Positions 41,768 to 51,045 of a DNA stretch of 64,000 nucleotides are shown here, piece after piece. Position 1 is the first letter of the stretch. Every line of letters begins with the position of its first letter. The stretch spans positions 806,001-870,000 of the forward strand of contig NZ_FNOH01000001.1 in NCBI RefSeq assembly GCF_900106535.1, written 5' to 3'. This DNA comes from Myxococcus xanthus (GTDB lineage: Bacteria; Myxococcota; Myxococcia; Myxococcales; Myxococcaceae). The notes beneath the pieces are model-generated. The model was not told the DNA's origin. It saw nothing but the letters and a program-made list of their open reading frames with translations, and ran no database searches. A program made the position numbers and the translations under genes.

Positions 41768-44362
41768 TCATGCATGGTTCGCGTCCAGGTGCATGTCTGC
41801 TGGAGCCGGCCGCGGCGCGGCGGGTCCGCTGCGTGGAAGCGCGACCGTGAAGGTGGCGCCGCGTCCCGCCTCGCTCTGGACCCGGACCGCCCCTCCCAGC
41901 CTTTCGACGAGCTGACTGACGATGTGGAGGCCCAAGCCCAGCCCTCCGTAGTGGCGCGATGACACCGCCCGCTCGAAGGCCCGGAAGATCAACGCCTGTC
42001 GTTCCGTCGGGATGCCGATTCCCTGGTCCCTCACTTCCAGGAGGGCGGTCCTGGCGTCTCCGCCGACCTGGATTTCGATGGGCTTGCCCTCGCCGTACTT
42101 GATCGCATTCGAGAGCAGGTTGGTGACAATCTGATCGAGCCGCGACCGGTCCCAGATTCCTGGCATCGGCGTGTCGGCATGAACCTGGAGCGTGGCGCCG
42201 GAGAGGGCCAGCTCGGGTGCGAAGCGTGCCGCGATGTCTCGGACCAGCGCGGCGAGGTCCACTTCCTCCAGCTCGAGTTCGAGCCGCCCGGCATGGATGC
42301 GCGAGACATCGAGCAGCGTGTTGACGAGCTTCGCCATCCGCATCGCCTGGCGTTCGATGCCTTCGACCGATTGGGTCACGGTCTCCGCCGACGCGGTGCA
42401 GAGCGCTCCCGACCGGGCGCGGCGCAGCAGTCCCTGCACGGACAACTGGAGGGAGGTGACCGGGGTCTTCAGCTCATGAGAGGCAACGGAGAGGAATTCA
42501 TCACGAAGGCCAATGGCCTGCTGGGCTTCCCGATAGAGCCGGGCGTTGTCCACGGCCATGGCCGCGCGGCGGGCCAGCTCCTGCGCGACGGAGAGCTCGG
42601 CCAGGCCATAGCGGCTCCCGTCGTCCAGCCGGGCGAGGGTGAGCGCGCCGAGCGTCCGGCCACGCGCGAGCAGCGGCACTGACAGCCAGGACTGGAACTC
42701 GAGGACGCCGCACTCGAGAGCAGAGGAGCCGCAACCCTCCAGGCAGAACTCCGGCTCGCCGCGGCGGAGCACCCGCCCAGGGCCATGCGTGGCATTGAGG
42801 TCCGGTGGCGCGTGGGCGTCCTTCGCGGGCCACCTGGCCCGCAGTATCTGGGATTGGGCCACCGCGATTCGCTGGGGGGAATGGTCGTTGTCCAGCAGGT
42901 CGACCGTACACCAGTCCGCGAACCGCTGGACGGTCAGCGCCGCCACGTTTCGCAGCGCGTCCTCGGGGGCGAGCGAGCCCGCGAGCAGTCCCGAGGCTTC
43001 CGCCAGGAACGCGGACCTTCCTTCCTGCTCCTCGGCGCGGGTCCGCGCTTGCTGCTCACGCAGGAAGGTCTGGTCTCGCTCCCGCTCGGCCCGGCGTTGC
43101 TCGGTGATGTCGATGCCCGTGCCGATGATGTACTCGACCGCTCCCGACGGGCTGCGGAGGATGTTGCTGGACCATGCGATGAGGCGGCGCTCTCCCGCTC
43201 GCGTGAGCCAGCAGCTCTCGTACTCCTCGTGCCCCTGGCCTGCGGAGAGCTGGGCGAAGTCCCGCTCGACCCGCGCCGCTTCTTCCGGGGCCTGGAGCTG
43301 CTTCCAGAACCGCGCGCCGCGAAGCTCCTCGAAGGAGTAGCCGGTCATCTCCTGGCATGCACGGTTGAAGCGGACGATTCGGCCCTCCACATCCAGGACG
43401 ATGAACAGCGCGCGGGCTGTATCCAGGACCGCCGAGCTGAAGTCCCGCTCGTGCTGGAGGTCCCGCTCCGTGCGCCGTCGAGCGGTGACGTCCCGGAAGT
43501 AGGCGGCCCGCCCATAGTAGACGCCGTCAGCACTCACCACCGGAGCGTCGTACTGCTCGAATATCCGCCCATCCTTGAGCCGAAGCTCGTCGTGCCCCGA
43601 CGCGTCGCGGTGCTCAATGAAGAAGGCTGCGCGCGCCATGAACCGGGCAGGCTCCTCCACGAGCTCCGCCGCCGCACGGACCCACGCCCCGTAGGGTGCG
43701 GACAGGAGCGCCTCCTCCAGCCCCCACATCTGCACGAGGCGGCGGTTGTGCGTGAGCGTCCTTCCTTCCTGGGTGGAGATGAGGATGCCCTCGTCGGAGG
43801 CCTCGCTCAGGGACTCCAGCAGCGTCTTCTTCTGGTGGAGCGCGCGCTCGCTCTCCAGGATGCGGGTGAAGAGCTGCCGGTGCATGAGCGCGGTACGGAG
43901 CACGCCGCCGAGGCGCTCCATCATGCCTCGGTAATGTCGCGGGAGCTGCGGCTCGCGGTCGAAGTACAGCAGCAGCGCGCTGGCGCTGTGCGCAGCGTCC
44001 GCCCCGATGATGGGAATGGACCAGCGCACGAGCCCTGGCATTTCCAACTCCGGAAAGGGCAGGTTCACCTCGGCGGGCCCTTGCTTCCCTCCGGGCTCGG
44101 AGCGGGCGGGAATCGGAAGCTGGCGGGACGCAGCGGAGAGTCCACTTGCGCCCTGAAGGATGACCTGCCCCCGCGCGTTCACCTGGACCCAGAGGGCGAC
44201 CATGCACCCCAGCCGCTCCGCGACACGGTCCATGAAGGCGTCCGCGGGCTTGCTCGGGTCGAAGAGGTCGAGCGCCGCGACGGTGAGCTCCTGGAGCACG
44301 CTCAGCAGCGCGAGTCGCTCCTCGGTGAGCTTCCGGTCCTCGTCCTCGCGGGGGTCCGCCAT
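41768..44362 (-). CDS. PAS/GAF sensor histidine kinase
   Basis: 864 residues from the ATG at 44362. The N-terminal 170 residues resemble a GAF-like domain. Two PAS domains follow (LLESLSEASDEGILISTQEGRTLTHNRR... and AVLDTARALFIVLDVEGRIVRFNRACQEMTGYSFEEL). A GAF domain with several Cys (CLEGCGSSALECG) lies around 500-610. Dimerisation/phosphoacceptor SHELKTPVTSLQ and the ATPase boxes NLLSNAIKYG, DQGIGIP and GGLGLGLHIV end the protein. There is no transmembrane segment and no receiver, so it is a soluble kinase phosphorylating a separate regulator. It begins 16 nt after the FIST gene and is surely in the same transcript. Confidence 0.9.
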   Translation of the reverse strand: MADPREDEDRKLTEERLALLSVLQELTVAALDLFDPSKPADAFMDRVAERLGCMVALWVQVNARGQVILQGASGLSAASRQLPIPARSEPGGKQGPAEVNLPFPELEMPGLVRWSIPIIGADAAHSASALLLYFDREPQLPRHYRGMMERLGGVLRTALMHRQLFTRILESERALHQKKTLLESLSEASDEGILISTQEGRTLTHNRRLVQMWGLEEALLSAPYGAWVRAAAELVEEPARFMARAAFFIEHRDASGHDELRLKDGRIFEQYDAPVVSADGVYYGRAAYFRDVTARRRTERDLQHERDFSSAVLDTARALFIVLDVEGRIVRFNRACQEMTGYSFEELRGARFWKQLQAPEEAARVERDFAQLSAGQGHEEYESCWLTRAGERRLIAWSSNILRSPSGAVEYIIGTGIDITEQRRAERERDQTFLREQQARTRAEEQEGRSAFLAEASGLLAGSLAPEDALRNVAALTVQRFADWCTVDLLDNDHSPQRIAVAQSQILRARWPAKDAHAPPDLNATHGPGRVLRRGEPEFCLEGCGSSALECGVLEFQSWLSVPLLARGRTLGALTLARLDDGSRYGLAELSVAQELARRAAMAVDNARLYREAQQAIGLRDEFLSVASHELKTPVTSLQLSVQGLLRRARSGALCTASAETVTQSVEGIERQAMRMAKLVNTLLDVSRIHAGRLELELEEVDLAALVRDIAARFAPELALSGATLQVHADTPMPGIWDRSRLDQIVTNLLSNAIKYGEGKPIEIQVGGDARTALLEVRDQGIGIPTERQALIFRAFERAVSSRHYGGLGLGLHIVSQLVERLGGAVRVQSEAGRGATFTVALPRSGPAAPRPAPADMHLDANHA

Positions 44363-44378
44363 GTCCGACCTCGTCCCA

Positions 44379-45545
44379 TCACCCTGGAAGGGCGAGCACC
44401 ACCACCGTCTTGTTGTGGAACTGCGGAACGCCACCTCCCATGGCCCCCACCTCGCCCAGGGTCAGACAGCCCACGAGCGGCGTGGCCTCCCCGAGCGCTC
44501 CCTGGACGCGTGAGAGCTCGTCTTGGATTTCCTCGCCCAGGATGGGGTAGCGGGAGAAACAGTCGAACACGACCGCGCCACCCAGCGCGCCAGGGGTTCC
44601 TGTCCGAGCCAGGGTGGCCGCCCCTGCGGCCGCGTCCAACAGGTCCGCGCGCGCTCCCTCCATCACCCGGACCAACGAGCCATCAGGTATCTCGGCGACG
44701 CAGCGGACCGAGCCGTCGGGTCCGATGGAGATTAGCTCGCGAATCACGAACTCCCCATTGGCCTGGGGAATCCCCAGCGGGTGGGTCATCGCGAAGCGGG
44801 CGAAGCCCTGCACGTCCAGCGCGTCTCCGCGGCTCGCGGCCGTGCGCCGGTAGACCTCGAACGCGCTCTCGTAATCGAGCTCGATGGCGGTCGCGCCGTG
44901 GGCCTTCGTGACCTGGGTCGGTGGGCCGTATGGATACCAGCCGTGCTGAATCCCGACGCCGATCGGCGCCTGGGCATCAAAGGCAATCACCACCACCCGG
45001 TCCCGGTATGCCTGCCCATTCGTGAACTGGGCCGTCATGGCGCTCCGGAGGTCGCCTCCCGCTCCGCCCCCCGCCCAGACGACACCCGCCCCTGCCTCCT
45101 GCTGCGCCCCGCGCACGACTTCCGTTGGATTCCCGCTCAGCGCGTCCGGGAAGACGAGCAGCGCACGGCGGCGCCCCGGCCGCATGGGAGGCAGCTTCTC
45201 GATGGCACGCGCCACCGCATCACGCCCGGCCGCTCGGGGGTCCTTGCTCACGGGCCCACCCATCCCCGTTCCGACCTGCAAGTCCATCCCGCGGAACAGC
45301 GCGACCACCAGCCCCTGGTGCAGCAGCTCGGTTCCCGCGAAAACACCCGCCGCGCAGCATCCGGCCCAGGGGAGGTCCCGGAGCTCCCGCCGGAGCGCCG
45401 ACGCCAGGTCATCCGCGTCATATTGGTCCGTGCAGAGGACCAATGCGAAGGTGGGCGCGTCCGCGCCTCGCAGCGCCTCCGCGCCCGCCTCCCGGGCGGC
45501 GACTTCGCAATCGGGAGAGCAGCTCTTTCCAATCTGCATCCGCAT
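44379..45545 (-). CDS. FIST domain sensory protein
   Basis: 388 residues from the ATG at 45545; the start is uncertain because no strong Shine-Dalgarno is visible and open codons continue upstream. The protein has FIST_N (FALVLCTDQYDADDLASALRREL... WAGCCAAGVFAGTELL) and FIST_C (VLALPG end, GCLTLGEVGAMGGG, VVFDCFSRYPILGE) regions. FIST proteins are predicted ligand-binding sensors, possibly for amino acids, and often accompany kinases or methyl-accepting proteins. Here the kinase gene follows by 16 nt. The pair probably forms a soluble sensor-kinase unit. Confidence 0.85.
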   Translation of the reverse strand: MRMQIGKSCSPDCEVAAREAGAEALRGADAPTFALVLCTDQYDADDLASALRRELRDLPWAGCCAAGVFAGTELLHQGLVVALFRGMDLQVGTGMGGPVSKDPRAAGRDAVARAIEKLPPMRPGRRRALLVFPDALSGNPTEVVRGAQQEAGAGVVWAGGGAGGDLRSAMTAQFTNGQAYRDRVVVIAFDAQAPIGVGIQHGWYPYGPPTQVTKAHGATAIELDYESAFEVYRRTAASRGDALDVQGFARFAMTHPLGIPQANGEFVIRELISIGPDGSVRCVAEIPDGSLVRVMEGARADLLDAAAGAATLARTGTPGALGGAVVFDCFSRYPILGEEIQDELSRVQGALGEATPLVGCLTLGEVGAMGGGVPQFHNKTVVVLALPG

Positions 45546-45713
45546 CCCACTGGAATCGATATTCACGCGCGTACTGGCGTGCAGGTGGAGCTGGCTTCGT
45601 TTGGCCGAAGCAGGCGCCTTTCGGGCCTGCCTCGGTTGACACCTCCCTCGTGCGCTCGGTTGTATCTCCGTGCTCATCGAGTGAGCGCAGCGTGCGCTCG
45701 AAAGGGGGACCTT

Positions 45714-47024
45714 GTGAGACGCGGAACCATTCTCTTCGTCCTGGCCGTCGTGACTTCCGTGGGGTGTGGCGATGCCGCGGACCCGGACCCGGGCGGGTGT
45801 CCCGAGACAGGCACGGGGACGTTGGAGTTGGCCATCGAGGGACTGCCTGCCTCCGCCAACCCTCACGTCATCATCCGCCGGGGCAGTGAGTCCCGGGAGG
45901 TGCGCGCGGGCGGCCAGCTGGCGGGGCTCGCGGCGGGCATGTGGACGCTCTCCCCCGAGCCGGTGGCGGGGAGCGGCGGCCGGGTTCGCGCCGCCTATGA
46001 TGCGCCGGCCCGTCAGGTATGCGTCCTGGATGGCGAAGCGGCTGCGGCGGCCATCCAATACGCGCTCATCCCCAGCAGCCAGCGGCTGTGGCTGTCCACC
46101 AGCAACGGTGCGGCAGAGGTGGAGGCCTTCGCCGCCGAGGAACTGGAGGTCACGGGCGCGCCGCAGGCCACCGTCCGGCTCGGTTCGAGCCCGGGCATTC
46201 CCCGGGCTTCAGGGCTCGCGTTCGACAGGCGTGGCAACCTCTGGGTGGCGCTGGGGTCGGGGGAGCTGCGGCGCTACCCCGCCGGCGACCTGGGCGCCTC
46301 CGGCGTCAAGAGCCCCGACGTCATCATGAGCGGCGGCGTGTTGAGCGCCGGGAGCCCGGGGCCCATCGCCATCGCATTCGATGCCGCTGGCGACCTGTGG
46401 ACCTCCATCGGGTTCAGCAACACCGTCATCCGGTTTGGCGCGGCCCAGCTTGTCTCCGGCACCGCTCCGGCACCGCAAGTCGTGCTGAGCGGGCTGGGAG
46501 ACCCCTCCACGCTCGCGTTCGACGCCGTGGGCAACCTCTGGGTGGGAGACGTGACGGCCGGGGCCTCCCGCATCCACAAGGTGGCCGCATCGAGCCTCCA
46601 GGCGTCCGGCGCGGTGACGTCCGTCACGAGCATCGAGGTGCTGGAAGCCGCTCCGGGCAGGAGCTTCGCGGGCCCCGCGGGGCTCGCCTTCGATGGGGAG
46701 CGAAACCTGTGGGTTTCCTACGGCGCGAGCGGCGTCGTCGTGCGGCTCACGCCCGATGACCAGGGCGGCTCCGGCGCGGTGAGCGTCGTCCCGGGTATCC
46801 AGATTGACGCGGGCGGTCCCAAGGAACTCGCCTTCGACGAAGGAGGGGGGCTCTGGATGGCCTACAACTCCGGGAGGATTTCCCGGCTGAGCCCGAGCCA
46901 GCTCAGCGTCTCTGGCGCGCCCACGCCCGACGTCGTCATCTCCAGTCCCGACCTCGGGGCCACGCATGGCGTCGCGGTGTATCCCGCCCCCGCGAACCTG
47001 CCGCTGTTCCATCGATTGCCGTGA
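45714..47024 (+). CDS. NHL/SMP-30-like beta-propeller lipoprotein
   Basis: 436 residues from the GTG at 45714, with GGGGG about 6 nt upstream. The signal ILFVLAVVTSVGC is a lipobox; a short Pro/Asp-rich linker follows. Four or five repeats then share the motif GLAFDRRGNLWVA / AIAFDAAGDLWTS / TLAFDAVGNLWVG / GLAFDGERNLWVS / ELAFDEGGGLWMA, the G-x-A-F-D-x-x-G-x-L-W pattern of NHL or gluconolactonase-like propellers. There are no visible catalytic ligands. It is a surface or periplasmic binding protein of unknown target, divergent from the FIST gene. Confidence 0.78.
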   Translation: MRRGTILFVLAVVTSVGCGDAADPDPGGCPETGTGTLELAIEGLPASANPHVIIRRGSESREVRAGGQLAGLAAGMWTLSPEPVAGSGGRVRAAYDAPARQVCVLDGEAAAAAIQYALIPSSQRLWLSTSNGAAEVEAFAAEELEVTGAPQATVRLGSSPGIPRASGLAFDRRGNLWVALGSGELRRYPAGDLGASGVKSPDVIMSGGVLSAGSPGPIAIAFDAAGDLWTSIGFSNTVIRFGAAQLVSGTAPAPQVVLSGLGDPSTLAFDAVGNLWVGDVTAGASRIHKVAASSLQASGAVTSVTSIEVLEAAPGRSFAGPAGLAFDGERNLWVSYGASGVVVRLTPDDQGGSGAVSVVPGIQIDAGGPKELAFDEGGGLWMAYNSGRISRLSPSQLSVSGAPTPDVVISSPDLGATHGVAVYPAPANLPLFHRLP

Positions 47025-47140
47025 CACGGGCCGGTTGGCGTGGGGCGCTGGCCGCTCGACACTTCCAGCGCGCAACGAACCGTTGAATGGCCGGGCGGGG
47101 GACTTCCTTCCCCCGTTGCCGGGACAGTAGCGTTGCTCGC

Positions 47141-47797
47141 ATGGCATCGGGCACCGTCTTGCTGCGACTCGGCGTGTTGGGAGGGCTGCTCGCGGGTTCC
47201 GCAGCGTTGGCGGCGGACACGGCGGATGTGCCCCGGGCGGAAGCCGCTCCAGTGGGCCCGGAGTCCTCATCCGTGCAGTGGCAGCTCCTGGCGGGCGGCC
47301 TCGCCTCGCTCGACGGCTATGCCTCAACGGGTTACCAGGGATGGCTGCTCGGGGCTGGCTGGGAGTTCCCCCGGCTGCGCTTCCGCTTCCAGTTCCTGGC
47401 GGGCCTCCCGTCGAGCATGGTGGAGACCCGCACCGAGGTGAAGCTGGAGCAGTACGTCTTCGGCTTCTGGCTGGACACGCCCATGCTCCGCTCGGGTGCG
47501 TGGCGTTGGAGCGTGGGCGCGGGGGCGGGCTTCCTCCTCTTCGGCCGGACCGCTTTTGCCCGCGTGGGCGGACTGGACACCGCGGGCCCCCGCTTCGTCC
47601 CCGCGCTCCTCACGGGGCCGGATACCTCCCTGCGCTGGCGTTTCTCGAAGTACTTCGCCGTGGAGGGCTCGCTGGCGATGGACATCGTCTTCGGCCGCCC
47701 CCTCATCGGCTTCCAGAGCGCGCAGGGGTTCGAACCGCTCCATGAGGGCTGGGCCGTCCGGCCGCGACTGAGCGTCGCGATGATGGTCTTCCCGTGA
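47141..47797 (+). CDS. exported protein with outer-membrane beta-barrel character
   Basis: 218 residues from the ATG at 47141 with signal peptide RLGVLGGLLAGSAALA. The mature part has alternating hydrophobic/polar strands with frequent aromatic ends (WQLLAGGLASLDGY, WLLGAGWEFPRLRFRFQFLAG, WRWSVGAGAGFLLFG, YFAVEGSLAMDIVF) and ends in the strand RPRLSVAMMVFP. This fits an 8-10-stranded barrel in the outer membrane, though the C-terminal residue is Pro rather than Phe. There is no recognisable porin or enzyme signature. The gene overlaps the possible start of the next small lipoprotein, so they may be cotranscribed. Confidence 0.6.
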   Translation: MASGTVLLRLGVLGGLLAGSAALAADTADVPRAEAAPVGPESSSVQWQLLAGGLASLDGYASTGYQGWLLGAGWEFPRLRFRFQFLAGLPSSMVETRTEVKLEQYVFGFWLDTPMLRSGAWRWSVGAGAGFLLFGRTAFARVGGLDTAGPRFVPALLTGPDTSLRWRFSKYFAVEGSLAMDIVFGRPLIGFQSAQGFEPLHEGWAVRPRLSVAMMVFP

Positions 47798-47811
47798 AAG
47801 GTGGCCGCCCG

Positions 47812-48093
47812 ATGAACCGCACTGACTTTGCATCGCACGCGCCTCACGGGACGTTCCGGCACCTGCTCGTCCTGGCACTGCTCGCCTGGAGCGGAGGCTG
47901 CGCCGTGGAGGACCCCGTCGCGCGGGTGCGTGTCGCGGACGGTGGGACGGGCACCTTCTCCACCGATGACGACGAGGCCCTGCTCCTCGGTGAGGATGAC
48001 CTGGAGCTGGCGCTTCCGGATTGCGCGGAGGTCGAGCCGGATGCCGGCTCGGGCGTGGCTTGCGAGGACTCGGGGACGCCGGACGCTCCGTAG
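47812..48093 (+). CDS. small acidic lipoprotein
   Basis: 93 residues. The ATG at 47812 has AAAGGTGG 9 nt upstream, while a GTG at 47794 would overlap the previous stop. The signal HLLVLALLAWSGGC is a lipobox. The mature 60 residues are strongly acidic (DDDEALLLGEDDLELALPDCAEVEPDAG) with two Cys and no known domain. The composition suggests a disordered or calcium-binding surface tail. It is likely coupled to the barrel-like protein gene before it. Confidence 0.55.
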   Translation: MNRTDFASHAPHGTFRHLLVLALLAWSGGCAVEDPVARVRVADGGTGTFSTDDDEALLLGEDDLELALPDCAEVEPDAGSGVACEDSGTPDAP

Positions 48094-48285
48094 TCGCCTG
48101 GTGGCAGGCGTGGGTGGACATCCCACGCGGTGGGATTCGACAGTGAATCGCACGTCCCGAGGCTCCAGGAACTGGCGCCGCCGGAGTCTCGTGTCCATGT
48201 TGCACGCGTCCATCCGGTGAACAGGAAGGTGCGCGTGTTCCAGCCAGCTCCTCGCGATGCGCGAGCCCATGATGGGAGCTGGCCC

Positions 48286-48723
48286 GTGTTGCTGTGGGAG
48301 CCTGCTGCCACGCGGCCGCGCGGTGGAGCGTCCCGGTCATTGGAGAGGGCATCGACGCCCTGCGCCATGGCGCCCGTGGTGCTGGAGGTGCGCCCGCGGG
48401 TCCGCACGGCGGACGCCGAGGTGACGGTGGGCAGCGGCGCCGAGTGCGACATCGTCCTCGCCGAGCCCACGGTGTCCCGCCTGCATGCGCGCCTTCGTCG
48501 TGAGCCGCACACCGGGCTGTGGTGCGTGACGGACCTGGAGAGCGAGCGGGGGACGTACCAGGATGGGGTGCTCATCCTGCCGGGCCGGCCCGCGCCGCTG
48601 CTGTGCCGCTCCCGGCTCACGCTGGGGAACGTGGAGCTCCTGTTCCTCCAGACGTATGCCTTCGAGCAGTCCGTGCGCGTGTCCTCGCTGACGCCCCCGG
48701 TGAGCTTGACCCGCCGGAGGTGA
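48286..48723 (+). CDS. FHA domain protein
   Basis: 145 residues from the GTG at 48286, chosen because GGGAG lies 8 nt upstream. After a 30-residue basic leader the FHA domain is readable: EVTVGSGAECDIVLAEPTVSRLHARLRRE, with the Gly-Ser/Arg-His phosphothreonine-binding residues, then LESERGTYQDGVLI for the second signature. FHA domains bind phosphothreonine, so the protein is probably a partner of a Ser/Thr kinase such as the one near the end of the window. Its 3' end overlaps the promoter of the first cobalamin riboswitch, so control of the two is physically adjacent but probably independent. Confidence 0.78.
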   Translation: MLLWEPAATRPRGGASRSLERASTPCAMAPVVLEVRPRVRTADAEVTVGSGAECDIVLAEPTVSRLHARLRREPHTGLWCVTDLESERGTYQDGVLILPGRPAPLLCRSRLTLGNVELLFLQTYAFEQSVRVSSLTPPVSLTRRR

Positions 48724-48734
48724 CCTCCTACAAA
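48706..48734 (+). promoter_or_regulatory. sigma-70-type promoter of riboswitch 1 transcript
   Basis: TTGACC (48706-48711), a 17-bp spacer and TACAAA (48729-48734). Predicted start near 48741, a few bases before the first conserved element of the riboswitch. It lies inside the 3' end of the FHA gene. Confidence 0.6.
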
Positions 48735-48744
48735 GGGCGCGCCC

Positions 48745-48969
48745 TTGGGTGCCCATGTCGGGCTTTCAAGAGGGAAGCCGGTGAGAGTCCGGCGCGGTCC
48801 CGCCACTGTGAACGGGCAGCCCTGAGGTCAGGGCCGGGGGCTTCGGTTTGTCGCCACTCCATCCGCGGCCGAGCGCCGTTCTGGGGGAAGGCGGAAGTCC
48901 TCTTCTGGCATGACGCAGCGTGCGCCAGTCGCCAGAGCCCGTCAGCCAGGAGACCTGCCCAGGGGTGCG
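48745..48969 (+). promoter_or_regulatory. cobalamin riboswitch 1 (leader of btuB)
   Basis: The conserved core is readable: AGGGAAGCCGGTGAGAGTCC around 48771-48790, GGTCCCGCCACTGTGA around 48797-48812, a GGAAGGCGG region, and the 3' B12 box CAGCCAGGAGACCTGCC (48943-48959). Complementary GGGTGCCC/GGGGTGC ends could close P1. Cobalamin riboswitches shut expression off when cobalamin is plentiful, usually by sequestering the ribosome site or making a terminator. The btuB start lies 67 nt beyond the box. Boundaries are approximate. Confidence 0.92.
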
Positions 48970-49035
48970 GCCGAGCCTTTCGCGGGCCCGGGCGGTTGGC
49001 CTTCTCTCTTCGTCGGAGGGAGCGGAAGGCGGAGC

Positions 49036-51045
49036 ATGCGGTGGACCTTCCTCGCTGGGCCTGCCGTGTGCCTGGTGCTCAGCCTTCCATGTCCCGTCAG
49101 GGCGCAGCCTTCCGAGGCCGAGCCCGCCCCCGCGCGCACCACGGTGGTTCGCGGCAGGACACCCCCTCCGCCTGAGTCTCCGGAGCGGAGGGACCCGACG
49201 GGCGCCATCACCGTCATTGATGCGCGAGAGCGAGCAGGCGAGGCGCGCGACACGGCGGAGCTGCTCGTGGGCTCGGTGGGGCTCGCGGTGCAGGACTCCG
49301 GTGGTTACGGACAGAGCAAGAGTCTGGTGGTGCGGGGCGCGTCGTCCAACGGCGTGCTCGTGTTCCTGGATGGCATTCCGCTCAACGGCGCGGGCGGCCT
49401 GTCGGACCTGTCACTCATTCCCGCCGCGCTGGTCGAGCGCTTCGAGGTGCTGCGAGGTGGCGCGGGCGCGCGCTATGGCTCCGGCGGCCTGGGCGGCGCC
49501 ATCAACATCATCACCCGCGCACCGGGGCCGAACCTGCGCACGAGTGGTGAGGTGACCTACGGGAGCTGGAACACGGCGCTGGGCCACGTCGCCGCCACGG
49601 GGCCGATGCTGGGCGGGCAGGCGCTGCTGCTGGTGCATGCGGGCCGCTCGGACGGTGACTTCGCCTACGACGTGGACGAACTGCCCGCCGTGGACGGCAA
49701 TCCCCAGGTCTCCGAACGGCGCGCCCGCAACAACGCGCAGGGCGGTGGCGCGCTCCTGCGCTACCGGCGACGGCTCGTGGGGGGCTCGCGGCTGGATGCG
49801 CTCGCGGAGCTGTCCCTGGAGAACCGCGCCATTCCGGGCACCGTGCAGAATCCCCAGTCCACCGGAGACCAGGAGCTGGGGCGGCTGGCGCTGGGCCTTC
49901 GCTGGTCGGGCGTGCTCGACGGGTTGGGGCAGGGGAGCGCGCGAGGCTTCTTCCGGCGTGATGGCCTGGAGGTGACGGGGCACATTCCCGGCGCGGGCGG
50001 CGCGCAGCGGCACTCGGTGGGCGGCGTGGAGCTGGAGGGCCGCAGGCCGCTGGGAGAGTACCAAGCGCTGACTGTCACGGTGGCGACCTCGGGTGAGACG
50101 GTGACGCAGGAGGAGGGCGCACAGGCCTCCTCGTGGTGGCGCGCCAGCGTCATGGCCATGGATGAGGTGCGGCTCTTCGGAGGCACGCTGGACGTGGTGC
50201 CTTCGATGCGGCTGGAGCGGGTGGGGCCGTACTGGTTGCTGTCGCCGAAGCTGGGTGCATCCGTCGAGCTGGGGCGCGGCTTCGGGCTGCGCGCCAACGC
50301 CGGGCAGTCCCACCGCGCGCCGTCCTTCCTGGAGCTGTACATCCGGCAGGGGACGCTGCTGCCCAACCCCGGGCTGAAGCCCGAGCGCGCCTTGTACGCG
50401 GACGCGGCGGTGACGTGGCGCTCCGGTCCGGAAGACTCCGAGGAAGCGGCGCCACGCTGGGGCCTCACGCTGGGCGGCTTCGCGGCGCTGTATGAGAATC
50501 TCATCGCCTATGAGCTGTACCCGCCGCTGATGGCGCGTCCGTACAACTTCGACACCGCGCGCGTGTGGGGCTTGGAACTGGAGGGCGAGGCGAGGCCTTT
50601 CTCCTGGCTCCTGGCCAGCACGGGCTACACGTACCTGCGCACGGAGAACCGCTATGGGGACCCGCGCTTCTTCGGCAAGGACCTGCCGTACCGTCCCAGA
50701 CACAAGTGGGTGGGGCGGGTGCGCGCGGGGCCAGATTGGCTCAACGCCCGCGCGGAAGTGCTCTACCAGTCCGCGCAGCTCATCAACCGCACCGGCTCGC
50801 TCGATTTGCCATCACGCACGTTGGTGAGCGCGGGCGCGTCCAGCACCTTTCTTCATGGTCCGGACCTCACCCTGTCCGTCGAGCTGAAGAACCTCCTCGA
50901 CGTCCGGACCTTCGACTTCACGGGCTTCCCGCTGCCGGGTCGCGCCGTCTACGTGACGCTCGCGGTAGCGCTCGAGCCAGGCGCGTCACCGTCATCCTCA
51001 TCCACTCGGGAGCCCCATGACTCGCCCGCGTCCCCTGTCCCCTGA
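49036..51045 (+). CDS. btuB: TonB-dependent cobalamin receptor BtuB-like
   Basis: 669 residues. I start at the ATG at 49036, after the riboswitch, because the upstream in-frame codons belong to the RNA leader. The signal peptide is GPAVCLVLSLPCPVRA. The plug follows (TTVVRG as possible TonB box; ELLVGSVGLAVQDSGGYGQSKSLVVRGASSNGVLVFLDGIPLNGAG; VERFEVLRGGAGARYGSGGLGGAINIITR). The barrel contains FGLRANAGQSHRAPSFLELYI and ends in a strand near VYVTLAVALE. The cobalamin assignment rests on the riboswitch and on the BtuF and BtuC genes behind it. It overlaps the next gene by 29 nt. Confidence 0.88.
   Translation: MRWTFLAGPAVCLVLSLPCPVRAQPSEAEPAPARTTVVRGRTPPPPESPERRDPTGAITVIDARERAGEARDTAELLVGSVGLAVQDSGGYGQSKSLVVRGASSNGVLVFLDGIPLNGAGGLSDLSLIPAALVERFEVLRGGAGARYGSGGLGGAINIITRAPGPNLRTSGEVTYGSWNTALGHVAATGPMLGGQALLLVHAGRSDGDFAYDVDELPAVDGNPQVSERRARNNAQGGGALLRYRRRLVGGSRLDALAELSLENRAIPGTVQNPQSTGDQELGRLALGLRWSGVLDGLGQGSARGFFRRDGLEVTGHIPGAGGAQRHSVGGVELEGRRPLGEYQALTVTVATSGETVTQEEGAQASSWWRASVMAMDEVRLFGGTLDVVPSMRLERVGPYWLLSPKLGASVELGRGFGLRANAGQSHRAPSFLELYIRQGTLLPNPGLKPERALYADAAVTWRSGPEDSEEAAPRWGLTLGGFAALYENLIAYELYPPLMARPYNFDTARVWGLELEGEARPFSWLLASTGYTYLRTENRYGDPRFFGKDLPYRPRHKWVGRVRAGPDWLNARAEVLYQSAQLINRTGSLDLPSRTLVSAGASSTFLHGPDLTLSVELKNLLDVRTFDFTGFPLPGRAVYVTLAVALEPGASPSSSSTREPHDSPASPVP

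Noticed and set aside
45546..46058. An N-terminally extended FIST protein
   Set aside because: The upstream frame overlaps the divergent lipoprotein gene and reads as Arg-rich shadow sequence.
48910..49035. An earlier start for the btuB product
   Set aside because: The added codons overlap the 3' box of cobalamin riboswitch 1 and would put 42 residues before the signal peptide.
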